NCBI RefSeq assembly: GCF_043641075.1
Contig: NZ_JBHZRC010000006.1
Coordinates: forward strand, 192,509-256,508
Origin: Bacillus_BD oryzisoli_A
Lineage (GTDB): Bacteria; Bacillota; Bacilli; Bacillales; Cytobacillaceae
Direction: 5' to 3'
DNA length: 64,000 nucleotides
Positions 17,180 to 25,243 of this stretch are shown here, in pieces; position 1 is the stretch's first letter; each line of letters opens with the position of its first letter. Under the pieces are notes generated by a model. That model was not told the DNA's origin, searched no databases, and saw only the letters and a program-made list of their open reading frames with translations. The position numbers and the translations under genes are program-made.

Positions 17180-17375
17180 CCTCTTTCTTTACTTCTTTTT
17201 TCACTTCATCTATTTCATCTACAACTTCACTGGTTAATTCACGAGCTGATTTTTTAAATTCACCTAGTGTTTGGCCAACTGCACGGCCTAGTTCCGGAAG
17301 CTTCTTTGGTCCGAATATAATAAGAGCCAACACAATTATTAATATTAATCCAGGTACACCTATATTTGAGAACAA
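17175..17375 (-). CDS. tatA: Twin-arginine translocase subunit TatA
   Basis: A 66-aa TatA/TatE-type protein, the pore-forming part of the Tat system that exports folded proteins. It has one membrane helix (about 4-21), the FGPKKLPELGRAVGQ hinge and amphipathic helix, and a charged C-terminal tail DEVKKEVKKEV. The start is a TTG with GGAGG 9 nt upstream; no ATG is available. No tatC lies beside it, so its TatC partner must be elsewhere. Size and sequence are typical. Confidence 0.93.
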   Translation of the reverse strand: MFSNIGVPGLILIIVLALIIFGPKKLPELGRAVGQTLGEFKKSARELTSEVVDEIDEVKKEVKKEV

Positions 17376-17499
17376 AATAGAAGACCTCCTTTATGAATAA
17401 AGTAATATTTATATTGCTATTATAAAACTTATTAAATTATTTTGTTATGAAATGAGGGAAACTTCATATAAACTTCACAAATCATATGGGTCCGTTCTA

Positions 17500-18216
17500 T
17501 TATTGATGTGTTCTTCTCGCAAAATCGACAAATCTGAATTTGTCGGGTCTATGTCTGGATTCGGTGTATTGAAATAGACTTGCGTTATCAAGGTAGACAT
17601 AATTCTTAATGATGACGACACAGTGAAACCCTTCTAAATCTAGTAAACGCTTATCCTCTTCTGTTGGCTCTTCGACAATAATTTCCTTTTTCGCAAAGCT
17701 AATCGTTAATCCAAGTTCCTTTTCAAGATACTCGTAGATAGAGTTTTCGCAGACCTCTCTTGTTAGCTCAGGGACAAATTTCTTATTCAGGTAATCCTTA
17801 TCAAGAATGACCTTTTCCCCGCCCATTTCTCTTATCCGAAATACCTGCCAGACCTGGTCCTTACTTGATAGGTTCAGCTGCTTTTGAATATATGTTTCCG
17901 GCTTAACAAGCGACAATTCCTCCACAATCGTCCGAGGCTTTTCACCCATCTTATCTGCCAATTCCTTAAAGCTTACTAAGCCGGAAACTGGAAAATCAAT
18001 CTTTGTGCTTTTGATGACAATCGAGCCTTTTCCGCGTACCTTTTGGATATAGCCATTTTGCGATAGCAAATTCAAGGCCTTGCGAATGGTTTCTCGCGAA
18101 GTATTGTAACGATCACTTAATTCATGCTCAGAAGGCAAAAGTGAGTTGGTTGCAATTTCTCCTTTATCGATTTGCTTGGCAATTTCGTTATGGATCATCA
18201 AATACTTGTTTGTCAT
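17500..18216 (-). CDS. treR: Trehalose operon repressor TreR, GntR family
   Basis: A 238-aa GntR/HutC-type repressor. The winged helix (about 1-68) contains LLPSEHELSDRYNTSRETIRKAL. The UTRA effector domain follows, in which trehalose 6-phosphate binds in characterised TreR. Length equals B. subtilis TreR. The ATG at 18216 has GGGG 8 nt upstream; a TTG two codons earlier is less likely. It is the last gene of treP-treA-treR, 15 bp after treA, so the repressor controls its own transcription through the operators at 21515 and 21558. Confidence 0.92.
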   Translation of the reverse strand: MTNKYLMIHNEIAKQIDKGEIATNSLLPSEHELSDRYNTSRETIRKALNLLSQNGYIQKVRGKGSIVIKSTKIDFPVSGLVSFKELADKMGEKPRTIVEELSLVKPETYIQKQLNLSSKDQVWQVFRIREMGGEKVILDKDYLNKKFVPELTREVCENSIYEYLEKELGLTISFAKKEIIVEEPTEEDKRLLDLEGFHCVVIIKNYVYLDNASLFQYTESRHRPDKFRFVDFARRTHQ

Positions 18217-18231
18217 TGTCAAAACCCCAGT

Positions 18232-19914
18232 TTACTTTTTTAGGTAATATACAACAGACTCGTACGGTCTTAATGTTAATTTTAACGGATTTTCAGACGT
18301 ATCACTATAGTTGGATAAGAGAATTTTGCTGTTAAATTCCGTTAAATCCTTGTGTTCAGGGAGCTGAAATTCAACATCTTTTTCATAAAAATTATTCACA
18401 ACCAATAGCTTTTCATCACCATCGTTCCGTATATAAGCAAAAATAGCATCATGATCGTCCAATATCAACTCAAAATTCCCCTCTGTAACAATATCGTACT
18501 CTTTTCGTAGAGAGATAAGCTTTTGATAATGATAAAAAATAGAATCCTTATCGGTCATCGCTTTTTCTGCATTAATTTCCTTATAATTTGCCGCTACATT
18601 GATCCATGGGGCTCCTGAAGTAAAGCCCGCATTCTCAGTATCATTCCACTGTACGGGAGTTCTCGAATTATCTCGTGATTTTTGCTTCAAAATATCTAGA
18701 ATTTCCTGATTGGACATTCCTTTTCCCTGTAAAATCTGAAACATATTTAATGATTCCACATCGCGATAGTGATCGATGCTCTCAAAGTTCGGGTTCGTCA
18801 TGCCAAACTCTTCGCCTTGATAAATGTAAGGAGTACCCTGCATCATATGAATGGTCGTCGCAAGCATTTTCGCAGATTCTCGGTGATAGTCTCCATCATT
18901 TCCAAATCGTGATACGACGCGAGGTTGATCATGGTTACACCAGAACAGGGCATTCCAGCCGCCGCCTTCGTTCATTTCAACCTGCCATTTAGAAAGAATT
19001 TGCTTTAATTGTAAAAAGTCAAATTCAGCTTTCGTCCACTTTTCACCATTTGGATAATCCACTTTTAAATGATGGAAGCTGAACGTCATATCAAGCTCTT
19101 GGCGGCTTGGATTCGTATAATTAACACAATTAGCAATGGAAGTTGATGACATTTCCCCCACAGTCATCATGTCGTACCTTGAAAACACCTCTTGGTTCAT
19201 CTCATGTAAATACTCATGAATTTTTGGACCATCTGTGTAAAATTTGCGCCCGTCTCCAGGTGCGACTGAGCCGTCATCGTCAAGGAATCGCTGGTCCTTT
19301 GAAATCAGGTTAATCACATCCAAGCGGAAGCCGTCAACCCCCTTATCAAGCCAAAACTTCATCATATCGTAGACATCTTTACGAACCCGTTCATTTTCCC
19401 AATTTAGGTCTGCCTGTGTCACATCAAATAAGTGCAGGTAGTACTGACCTGTTTCTTCATCAAATTGCCATGCATTGCCGCCAAATTTCGAATCCCAATT
19501 TGTCGGCGGCTCATCGTTTTGTCCGTCCTTCCAAATATAATAATCTCGGTACGGACTGTCCTTAGAGGATCTGGATTCAATAAACCATTGATGCTCGGTG
19601 GAGGTATGATTCACAACAATATCCATAATGATTTTCATATTGCGCTGATGTGCCTCAGCTAAAAGAAGCTCAACGTCCTCCATTGTTCCATATGGTTCAT
19701 GAATTTGAAAATAATCGCTGATATCATAGCCGTTATCACGCTGTGGCGATTCATAAATCGGCGTTAACCAAACGACATCAACACCAAGCTTTGCTAAATA
19801 ATCCAGCTTCTCAATAATTCCTTTTATATCCCCGACACCATTACCTGTCGTATCATTAAAACTCTTTGGGTAAATTTGGTACACGACCGCTTTTTTCCAC
19901 CAAGGCTGATTCAT
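18232..19914 (-). CDS. treA: Trehalose-6-phosphate hydrolase
   Basis: A 560-aa cytosolic GH13 enzyme that splits trehalose 6-phosphate into glucose and glucose 6-phosphate. It matches TreA from the N-terminal PWWKKAVVYQIYPKSF through GVDVVWLTPIYESPQRDNGYDI and IVVNHTS. Catalytic Asp is in GFRLDVINL, the acid Glu in TVGEMSS and the second Asp in NHDQPRVVSRFG. The ATG at 19914 follows AGGTG 7 nt upstream; a TTG two codons earlier is the alternative. It lies between treP and treR in the operon. Confidence 0.95.
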   Translation of the reverse strand: MNQPWWKKAVVYQIYPKSFNDTTGNGVGDIKGIIEKLDYLAKLGVDVVWLTPIYESPQRDNGYDISDYFQIHEPYGTMEDVELLLAEAHQRNMKIIMDIVVNHTSTEHQWFIESRSSKDSPYRDYYIWKDGQNDEPPTNWDSKFGGNAWQFDEETGQYYLHLFDVTQADLNWENERVRKDVYDMMKFWLDKGVDGFRLDVINLISKDQRFLDDDGSVAPGDGRKFYTDGPKIHEYLHEMNQEVFSRYDMMTVGEMSSTSIANCVNYTNPSRQELDMTFSFHHLKVDYPNGEKWTKAEFDFLQLKQILSKWQVEMNEGGGWNALFWCNHDQPRVVSRFGNDGDYHRESAKMLATTIHMMQGTPYIYQGEEFGMTNPNFESIDHYRDVESLNMFQILQGKGMSNQEILDILKQKSRDNSRTPVQWNDTENAGFTSGAPWINVAANYKEINAEKAMTDKDSIFYHYQKLISLRKEYDIVTEGNFELILDDHDAIFAYIRNDGDEKLLVVNNFYEKDVEFQLPEHKDLTEFNSKILLSNYSDTSENPLKLTLRPYESVVYYLKK

Positions 19915-20002
19915 ATTCAAACACCTGTCCTTTTATTAAATTCTTCCATGAACATCTAAATAGTAAAAGGAGAACAACTAATTGTTCCCCTTCTATTTGT
20001 TT

Positions 20003-21430
20003 TTATTTTCTTTTAAAAGAAACCTTACCCATGCCTGTTTTCGCAAATACAATCGTTAAGATGAACGGAATCACAATCGCTGCTACCATGGCAATCGCAA
20101 AAGTCAGCATATGCTGCGGCTGAATGGATAGAATTCCAGGAAGACCGCCGACACCAATGGAGTTTGCCATCACATTGCTTCCTACTGAGATCACGCCTGC
20201 CACTAGGGAACCAATCATGGCAGCTAAGAACGGGAAGCCGTATTTTAAGTTAATACCGAACATCGCCGGCTCTGTCACACCAAGATAACAAGAGATGGCA
20301 GCAGGAATCGATACTTGCTTTTCTTCTTCATTTTTACGATTAATGTAAATCATCGCTAGAACGGCTGAACCTTGAGCAATATTAGAAAGGGCAATCATTG
20401 GCCATAAGTTTGTTCCGCCAAGCTCACTCATTAGCTGTAGGTCAATCGCATTTGTCATATGATGTAAACCAGTGATAACAAGCGGCGCGTAAGCAAAGCC
20501 AAAGATTGCTGCAAATAACCATCCAAAAGCAGAAGTTAAACCAGAGTAAACCACATCAGAGATGAACGAGCCGATTTGCCAGCCAATTGGACCTAATACA
20601 GTATGGGCTATCAAAACCGTTGGAACTAATGCAAAGAATGGAACAACAATCATAGAAATCGCATTTGGAACAATCTTACGTAATTTCAACTCAAGATAAG
20701 ATAATAATAGACCTGCTAGTATAGCTGGAATAACTTGTGCCTGATAACCAATCATATCAATTTTTGCAAAACCAAAATCCCAGAATGGAATTTCTGTCGC
20801 GCCGGCAACACCATAAGCATTAAGCAGCTGAGGTGAAACAAGCGTAATCCCTAGTACAATTCCAAGAATCGGAGTAGCACCCATTTTTCTTGCCACTGCC
20901 CATGTAATTCCAACAGGCAGGAAGTGGAAGATGGCTTCCCCAATCAGCCATAAAAATGCATGGGTTCCAGCCCAAAATTGAGAAATCTCGATTAAGGATT
21001 TCGTGCCGTCCTCGAACATTTTAATGTCCCCGATAATATTTCGGAATCCAAGAATTAGACCCCCAACAACGATAGCCGGAATTAACGGTGTAAAGATATC
21101 AGCAAGGTGTGCAATCATTCGCTGCAGAATGTTCATGTTTTGCTTCGCAGCTTCCTTTGCCTCATCCTTTGAGGTATCGCTTACACCAGCCATTTTAATA
21201 AATTCATTATAGAAAGAAGACACTTCATTCCCGATAATAACCTGGAATTGTCCAGCTTGGGTAAAGGTTCCTTTTACAAGCTTAATAGCTTCAATTTTAT
21301 CCTTATCCGCTTTCTTCGGATCATTTAGAACAAAGCGCATTCTTGTTGCACAGTGTGTCACAACAGAAATATTTTCACTGCCGCCAACATGCTCAAGAAG
21401 TTCTTTTGCCGGTTGAGTATAGTTACTCAT
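20003..21430 (-). CDS. treP: PTS trehalose transporter subunit IIBC
   Basis: A 475-aa membrane permease that takes up trehalose and phosphorylates it. The N-terminal IIB domain carries the phosphorylated Cys in SVVTHCATRMRF. The IIC domain has about ten segments with the substrate motif GVTEPAMFGINLKYGFPF. No IIA domain is fused, as in B. subtilis, where IIA comes from another permease. GAGGAGG precedes two adjacent ATG codons; the second (21430) is better spaced. It is the first gene of the tre operon. Confidence 0.94.
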   Translation of the reverse strand: MSNYTQPAKELLEHVGGSENISVVTHCATRMRFVLNDPKKADKDKIEAIKLVKGTFTQAGQFQVIIGNEVSSFYNEFIKMAGVSDTSKDEAKEAAKQNMNILQRMIAHLADIFTPLIPAIVVGGLILGFRNIIGDIKMFEDGTKSLIEISQFWAGTHAFLWLIGEAIFHFLPVGITWAVARKMGATPILGIVLGITLVSPQLLNAYGVAGATEIPFWDFGFAKIDMIGYQAQVIPAILAGLLLSYLELKLRKIVPNAISMIVVPFFALVPTVLIAHTVLGPIGWQIGSFISDVVYSGLTSAFGWLFAAIFGFAYAPLVITGLHHMTNAIDLQLMSELGGTNLWPMIALSNIAQGSAVLAMIYINRKNEEEKQVSIPAAISCYLGVTEPAMFGINLKYGFPFLAAMIGSLVAGVISVGSNVMANSIGVGGLPGILSIQPQHMLTFAIAMVAAIVIPFILTIVFAKTGMGKVSFKRK

Positions 21431-21514
21431 CATTTTTCCTCCTCTTCTATCGAAGAACATAATTAAAGTATTTGTAAAATAAATATGGAATATTAATCCG
21501 TTTCCACCCCTTCA

Positions 21515-21578
21515 ACATGTATATACATGTTTTTCCTGGGAACGTTTTCATTGTAACTTGTATATACAAATCTGTCAA
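21515..21578 (-). promoter_or_regulatory. tre promoter with two TreR operators and a cre site
   Basis: On the minus strand, TTGACA (21573-21578), 17 nt, TACAAT (21550-21555) is a near-consensus sigma-A promoter. The TreR operator TTGTATATACAA (21558-21569) lies in the spacer. A second palindrome, ACATGTATATACATGT (21515-21530), lies downstream of the start point. Between them ATGAAAACGTTCCCA (21537-21551) fits the CcpA cre consensus WTGNAANCGNWNNCW fully. This gives induction by trehalose and repression by glucose. Confidence 0.88.
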
Positions 21579-21590
21579 TCTACTTTTTTA

Positions 21591-21619
21591 GGAAGCAGGG
21601 GGACGGTTCTCCTGCTTCC
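21591..21619. repeat. GGTTCT-family repeat, single copy
   Basis: GGAAGCAGGGGGACGGTTCT then CCTGCTTCC: the cleanest single copy, with 9-bp arms GGAAGCAGG/CCTGCTTCC enclosing GGGACGGTTCT. It lies just upstream of the tre promoter. Confidence 0.85.
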
Positions 21620-21752
21620 TATTCTTAACGAAACAAGAAAACTCTTGACAATTCAGTGACATTCCGAACATTTTTTATTTTCAAACGTATTAGCTATTGA
21701 AGATACACTTAACTAGAATCAAGTTTCCTATCTTAATAAAAGGGAGAAAATA

Positions 21753-22124
21753 ATGATGAAAAGGCTGGGAGCATTATTATTGCTTATGTTAGTTTTACTT
21801 GTTGGATGTTCAGGAGGTTCTTATACGATTACAATTGGAGAAATTAATGCGTTCGAGAATAGGATAACGGGCGAATATAATCAGTTTTCGGGAGAATTTT
21901 TTAAGAATGTAACAGTGGGAGATTCCGAGGTTATAGAGGTTACCTTAACCGCCCATACAGAAGCTGGAGAGATTAAGGCGATTGTACTAGATTCCGATGG
22001 GAAAGAAGTCAGCACCCTGAACCCGGGTGATACAATACAGATTCAGGAAGCCGGTGAATATAAACTACAGGTAGAAGGTAAAAAGCATAAAGGCAGCGTT
22101 CTCCTTTCCTGGGAACCGCTATAA
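21753..22124 (+). CDS. Hypothetical lipoprotein, 123 aa
   Basis: A small secreted lipoprotein: charged start MMKRLG, hydrophobic core and lipobox LVGC at residues 16-19, then a Ser/Gly linker. The mature part is a short beta-rich domain (YTITIGEINAFENRITGEY, EVIEVTLTAHTEAGEIKAIVLD, GEYKLQVEGKKHKGSVLLSWE), probably an extracellular immunoglobulin-like sandwich. I do not recognise a named family. GGGAG lies 7 nt before the first ATG. It is a single gene between repeat elements. Confidence 0.75.
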   Translation: MMKRLGALLLLMLVLLVGCSGGSYTITIGEINAFENRITGEYNQFSGEFFKNVTVGDSEVIEVTLTAHTEAGEIKAIVLDSDGKEVSTLNPGDTIQIQEAGEYKLQVEGKKHKGSVLLSWEPL

Positions 22125-22204
22125 ACCATTGGAAAGAGACTGAGTGCCTACTATCCACACTCAGACTCTTTCCTATTTCATTACCGTTCATTCGCTATCA
22201 TTTT

Positions 22205-22325
22205 GGAAGCAGCAGAACCGTCCCTCTGCTTCATTGAAAGCAGCAGAACCGACTCTCTGCTTCATTGGAAGCAAAAGAACCGCCACTCTGCTACATTAGA
22301 AACAGAAGAACCACCCTTTCCTGCT
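22205..22325. repeat. Decayed 31-bp tandem array of the GGTTCT repeat
   Basis: Four copies begin at 22205, 22236, 22267 and 22298 with exact 31-bp spacing. The first is GGAAGCAGCAGAACCGTCCC then TCTGCTTC. Later copies accumulate changes (CCGACTCTCTGC, CCGCCACTCTGC, CCACCCTTTCCTGC). The copies abut without unique spacers, so this is not CRISPR. It fills the space between convergent lipoprotein and methyltransferase genes and touches the methyltransferase stop. Confidence 0.85.
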
Positions 22326-23034
22326 ATTTTTTGGCGACAACGATCAATGCTGGTGAGTTCGCTGAATAGTCTTGTCGTGCGAAATTCCCATATATATGTT
22401 CCACTTCAAAGCCGGTCTCTTGAAGAATGGGAATTAATTTTCGGGAGGTTATGGGAAATAATGGGATAGAATTTGAGAAGCTATCCCCTTTTACGTTTAA
22501 GTTGGTCGTAAAGATAATCTTGTCTCCTTCCTGTCTATACTCCCTAGTAAATAGTAAGCCCTCCTTTTGAATGACTGGGAATGAAAAATCCTCAACCGCT
22601 GAAAGTACTTTTTCATAATTTACAAGCTGTAGGATAAAGTGGTCACCTTCGCTTAACAGCTCATGGCATTTATTTATAAAAACCTTTAACTCTTCTGCGT
22701 TACTCACATGCGGCAGTGTATTTCCAATACAATAAATCCCGTTAACCTTTTCGGTTATTTGATCCATTCCCTGCATAGCTTTGATATGAACGGGAATGGT
22801 TACGTTTTCTTCAACCGCCTTTTGCCGAATATAATCAGCCATCGTAACATCCGGCTCCGCCGCAATCACCCGCAGCCCCTTCTTCGCGAGCGCTATTGCC
22901 ATATTACCCGTACCAGCGCCAACATCCAGCACAAGGTCAGCCTTCTCAAAAAACGATAACAAAAAATCACAGGCCGTCACATTCACAGGAAAAATCTCAT
23001 CATAAAACGGTGCTAAACTCTCATAAAACGCCAT
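22324..23034 (-). CDS. Class I SAM-dependent methyltransferase
   Basis: A 236-aa small-molecule methyltransferase of the UbiE/YrrT-like type. The N terminus MAFYESLAPFYDEIFPVN is typical. Motif I is LVLDVGAGTGNMAIALA, motif post-I VIAAEPD, and the middle motif is GIYCIGNTLPHVSN. The acceptor-binding C-terminal part is TREYRQEGDKIIFTTNLN. The ATG at 23034 follows GAGGTG at 7 nt. The substrate is unknown. It is a single gene between two members of the dispersed repeat family. Confidence 0.85.
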   Translation of the reverse strand: MAFYESLAPFYDEIFPVNVTACDFLLSFFEKADLVLDVGAGTGNMAIALAKKGLRVIAAEPDVTMADYIRQKAVEENVTIPVHIKAMQGMDQITEKVNGIYCIGNTLPHVSNAEELKVFINKCHELLSEGDHFILQLVNYEKVLSAVEDFSFPVIQKEGLLFTREYRQEGDKIIFTTNLNVKGDSFSNSIPLFPITSRKLIPILQETGFEVEHIYGNFARQDYSANSPALIVVAKK

Positions 23035-23053
23035 CAACAAACACCTCACTTTA

Positions 23054-23080
23054 GAAGCAGCGGGACGGTTCTTCTGCTTC
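23054..23080. repeat. GGTTCT-family repeat, single copy
   Basis: GAAGCAGCGGGACGGTTCTT then CTGCTTC, upstream of the methyltransferase ribosome site by about 10 bp, so it may lie in its 5' leader. Confidence 0.75.
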
Positions 23081-23159
23081 ATTATTCTGCTTAGTTTTCA
23101 TCAATAAAGACTCAATTATCACATGACTTATTAAGAATAATATTTCTATCGCCATACTA

Positions 23160-23190
23160 AACAGCAGCTAATATCCATTCAGCTGCTGTT
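23160..23190. terminator. Hairpin after the SDR gene
   Basis: AACAGCAGCT and AGCTGCTGTT are perfect 10-bp arms with an 11-nt loop. It lies about 20 bp beyond the SDR stop. A TTTT follows on the plus strand. Confidence 0.6.
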
Positions 23191-23209
23191 TTCCATTCTC
23201 AAAAACCTA

Positions 23210-23947
23210 TTAATAATTCAGTTTCGGACGCACAATCACTTCATTGACATTCACATATTCAGGCTGTAACACTGCATAGACAATTGCATTGGCAATATCC
23301 TCCGCTTCTAAAAGCGTTCTCTTCTTATTTCCCAAATTAGCACGAACCTCTTCATCTGTAATGTGCTCTCTTAATTCACTTTCAACTGCTCCAGGAGAAA
23401 TATTTGTTACGCGTAATCCAGTTGTTGAGAACTCTTTCTCCAGTCCCATAGAAAGAGCACGGACAGCGTATTTAGTTGCAGAATAAACCGTACTTGTTCG
23501 GGTCACCTCATGACCGGCAACTGATGAAATGTTGATAATATGACCAGTATTTTGTTCAAGCATCGTCGGAAGGACTGCATGAATGCCGTGAAGCACACCT
23601 TTGATATTAACATCCACCATCCTCGTCCATTCATCAATTAGATCATTTTTGATATAGGAAAGGAGCATCACTCCAGCATTATTCACTAGGATATCAATTG
23701 AGCCAAATGCTTCCTTCGTTTTCGCGGCAAGACCTTCCACAGCAGCCTTATCCGTTACATCGGTACGTATAACAATCGCTTTTGCGTTTGTTTCACGTTC
23801 AATCTTCACTTTCAATTCTTCTAGACGCTCTGTTCGGCGAGCTGCCAACGCCACATTTGCACCCGCTTTTGCCAGCGCAAACGCAGTCGCCTCCCCAATC
23901 CCACTGCTTGCACCCGTAACAATTGCCGCTTTTCCACTTAATGTCAT
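23210..23947 (-). CDS. Short-chain dehydrogenase/reductase
   Basis: A 245-aa classical SDR: cofactor motif TGASSGIGEATA at the N terminus, with LAARRTERLEEL suggesting NADP(H) preference (Arg after the second strand). Structural NNAG is in ILVNNAGVM. The catalytic Ser is in ISSVAGHEV, and YSATK gives Tyr and Lys. The tail NVNEVIVRPKLNY matches the Bacillus YdaD/YqjQ-like oxidoreductases. The ATG at 23947 follows GGAGGG. Substrate unknown. Confidence 0.9.
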   Translation of the reverse strand: MTLSGKAAIVTGASSGIGEATAFALAKAGANVALAARRTERLEELKVKIERETNAKAIVIRTDVTDKAAVEGLAAKTKEAFGSIDILVNNAGVMLLSYIKNDLIDEWTRMVDVNIKGVLHGIHAVLPTMLEQNTGHIINISSVAGHEVTRTSTVYSATKYAVRALSMGLEKEFSTTGLRVTNISPGAVESELREHITDEEVRANLGNKKRTLLEAEDIANAIVYAVLQPEYVNVNEVIVRPKLNY

Positions 23948-24040
23948 ATGTAACCCTCCACTCATATAGTCACCTAAATTGTATCAAATGATTTTTTTAT
24001 CTCAAAGAATTACACACTTTGCTTACCTTCCATTCCGAAT

Positions 24041-24068
24041 GAAGCAGGGGGACGGTTCTCCTGCTTCC
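24041..24068. repeat. GGTTCT-family repeat, single copy
   Basis: GAAGCAGGGGGACGGTTCTC then CTGCTTCC, almost identical to the copy at 21591. Located between the SDR gene and YhfH-like copy 3. Confidence 0.8.
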
Positions 24069-24156
24069 TGCTTTTAAATTTGTTATCATACAGAACAAAA
24101 CACCATGACCGTGTCTTATATTTCAACCCAAATCTAACAAATAGAACGCACAAAAA

Positions 24157-24178
24157 AACCTCCGAATAAAGGGAGGTT
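24157..24178 (-). terminator. Terminator after YhfH-like copy 3
   Basis: AACCTCC and GGAGGTT form a 7-bp stem followed on the minus strand by seven T residues. Confidence 0.75.
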
Positions 24179-24211
24179 GGGTTACGTGCGAGAGAAGTGT
24201 ATCGATTTCAT

Positions 24212-24346
24212 TTATTCAACTCGTTTTGACAAACAGCGATCGCATTCCATTAAATAGGATTCAGCCTGCTCCTCTATAATCTGCCCACACTCTGCACATA
24301 TTTTCTTCGGTAATTCCCTGAAGAATTCAACTGGACTTTGTAACAT
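24212..24346 (-). CDS. YhfH-like zinc-ribbon peptide, copy 3
   Basis: A 44-aa peptide, MLQSPVEFFRELPKKICAEC..., with the two CxxC pairs CAEC and CDRC. It is closest to the copy at 15645. GGGAGGGAT lies before the ATG. Upstream, CTGTTATAATACAG (24389-24402) matches the conserved element before the other copies. Three copies within 11 kb is unusual for a family normally seen once or twice. Confidence 0.8.
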   Translation of the reverse strand: MLQSPVEFFRELPKKICAECGQIIEEQAESYLMECDRCLSKRVE

Positions 24347-24476
24347 TTTATCCCTCCCTTTGTTTGAAACAGATTCACTCCATTTAAACTGTTATAATAC
24401 AGAGTATGCAGCACGCATAAAAAAATGCAAACATTTTATAAAATGATTCATTAGCAGAACATGTCCAAGTAAGCTA

Positions 24477-24722
24477 TTAATTAAACGTTTCGAAACCATC
24501 GTCCTTTTGTATCTTCTTAACCACTTCAAACCCATGTCCTTCAATTCTATTAATGATTTCCATGCTACTAACGAAGCTTTGCTGAAATTTTACGATAATC
24601 TTTCCCTTTGGCAATGTACCTTTAACTGAAACAATGCCGCTTAAGTTTTTGATGCACTGCTCGATGGAACGAAGTCTGTCAATGTAAGTTATTCCATGTA
24701 CATATAAAGTAAGTTGAGTCAT
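24477..24722 (-). CDS. HMA-domain-like protein lacking the metal-binding cysteines
   Basis: An 81-aa protein with the ferredoxin-like heavy-metal-associated fold of CopZ. The pattern is LTLYVHGIT..., a helix IEQCIKNLSGIVSVKGTLPKGKIIVKF, then SMEIINRIEGHGFEVV. The usual GMxCxxC loop is replaced by GITYIDRLRS, so it cannot bind copper in the normal way. A Fur-like box lies about 90 bp upstream, so iron limitation may control it. GGAGAGG precedes the ATG. It may be a structural or regulatory variant; no transporter gene is adjacent. Confidence 0.7.
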   Translation of the reverse strand: MTQLTLYVHGITYIDRLRSIEQCIKNLSGIVSVKGTLPKGKIIVKFQQSFVSSMEIINRIEGHGFEVVKKIQKDDGFETFN

Positions 24723-24810
24723 TTCAAATCCCTCTCCTCTTTTGAGTTAATCTATTTCATACTGTAAGCAGGCACCTACCATTGCATCTGCTGATGTTGT
24801 CACTCTTTCT

Positions 24811-24837
24811 ATTATCATTATATGATAATCGTTCTCA
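24811..24837. promoter_or_regulatory. Overlapping Fur-box-like palindromes
   Basis: ATTATCAT-TAT-ATGATAAT (24811-24829) is a perfect palindrome. Overlapping it, TGATAATCGTTCTCA (24823-24837) fits TGATAATnATTATCA at all but two positions. The site is upstream of the HMA-like gene (minus) and 205 bp upstream of the 40-aa peptide gene (plus); the former is the likelier target. Zur or PerR are alternatives. Confidence 0.65.
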
Positions 24838-25041
24838 ATAAAAATTGATCCGAATCAAGTTTTACTATTACTATTTCAGGATCACATAAATTGAATAGAG
24901 CTGTATGAATGGATACATACCAACCAGAAGATACCCTACTGAAGAATACTCCACTAGATAAGAATAAAACCAAAAGTTTTTCCCTAAGGAAACTTTTCCT
25001 TGCAAACGCATAAACTAATAAAAAAGGAGCTGAGACAAACT

Positions 25042-25164
25042 ATGAATCATCGCGTCAATAAAAGAGTTCTCGGTTATTCAGCCTTGTTTACTAAGCTAGG
25101 CATTCTTGACGAAGCAGCCTTCCAGCGAATTACCCACCAACTTACCCAAAAAGGAAAACGTTAA
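25042..25164 (+). CDS. Hypothetical peptide, 40 aa
   Basis: A basic peptide, MNHRVNKRVLGYSALFTKLG followed by ILDEAAFQRITHQL and a Lys-rich end. I do not recognise it. Support is AAAGGAGC about 12 nt before the ATG and a strong terminator right after. CATAAACTA (25009-25017) upstream resembles a sigma-K -10, but the AC partner is at 15 nt, one short of usual, so sporulation control is only a possibility. Confidence 0.5.
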   Translation: MNHRVNKRVLGYSALFTKLGILDEAAFQRITHQLTQKGKR

Positions 25165-25198
25165 GCGTATGTACCCTATTGTATTCCACCAAAAAAAA

Positions 25199-25233
25199 TG
25201 AAAGAAAGTAAGCCAGAGCCCACTTTCTTTCAT
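25199..25233. terminator. Bidirectional terminator
   Basis: ATGAAAGAAAGT (25199-25210) and ACTTTCTTTCAT (25222-25233) form perfect 12-bp arms, with A-runs before and T-runs after. It separates the 40-aa peptide gene from the convergent lipoprotein gene. Confidence 0.9.
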
Positions 25234-25243
25234 TTTTTTGATT

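Noticed and set aside
22205..22325. Possible CRISPR array with 31-bp repeats
   Set aside because: Units abut with no unique spacers and copies are diverged; it is a tandem form of the dispersed element. No cas genes are present.
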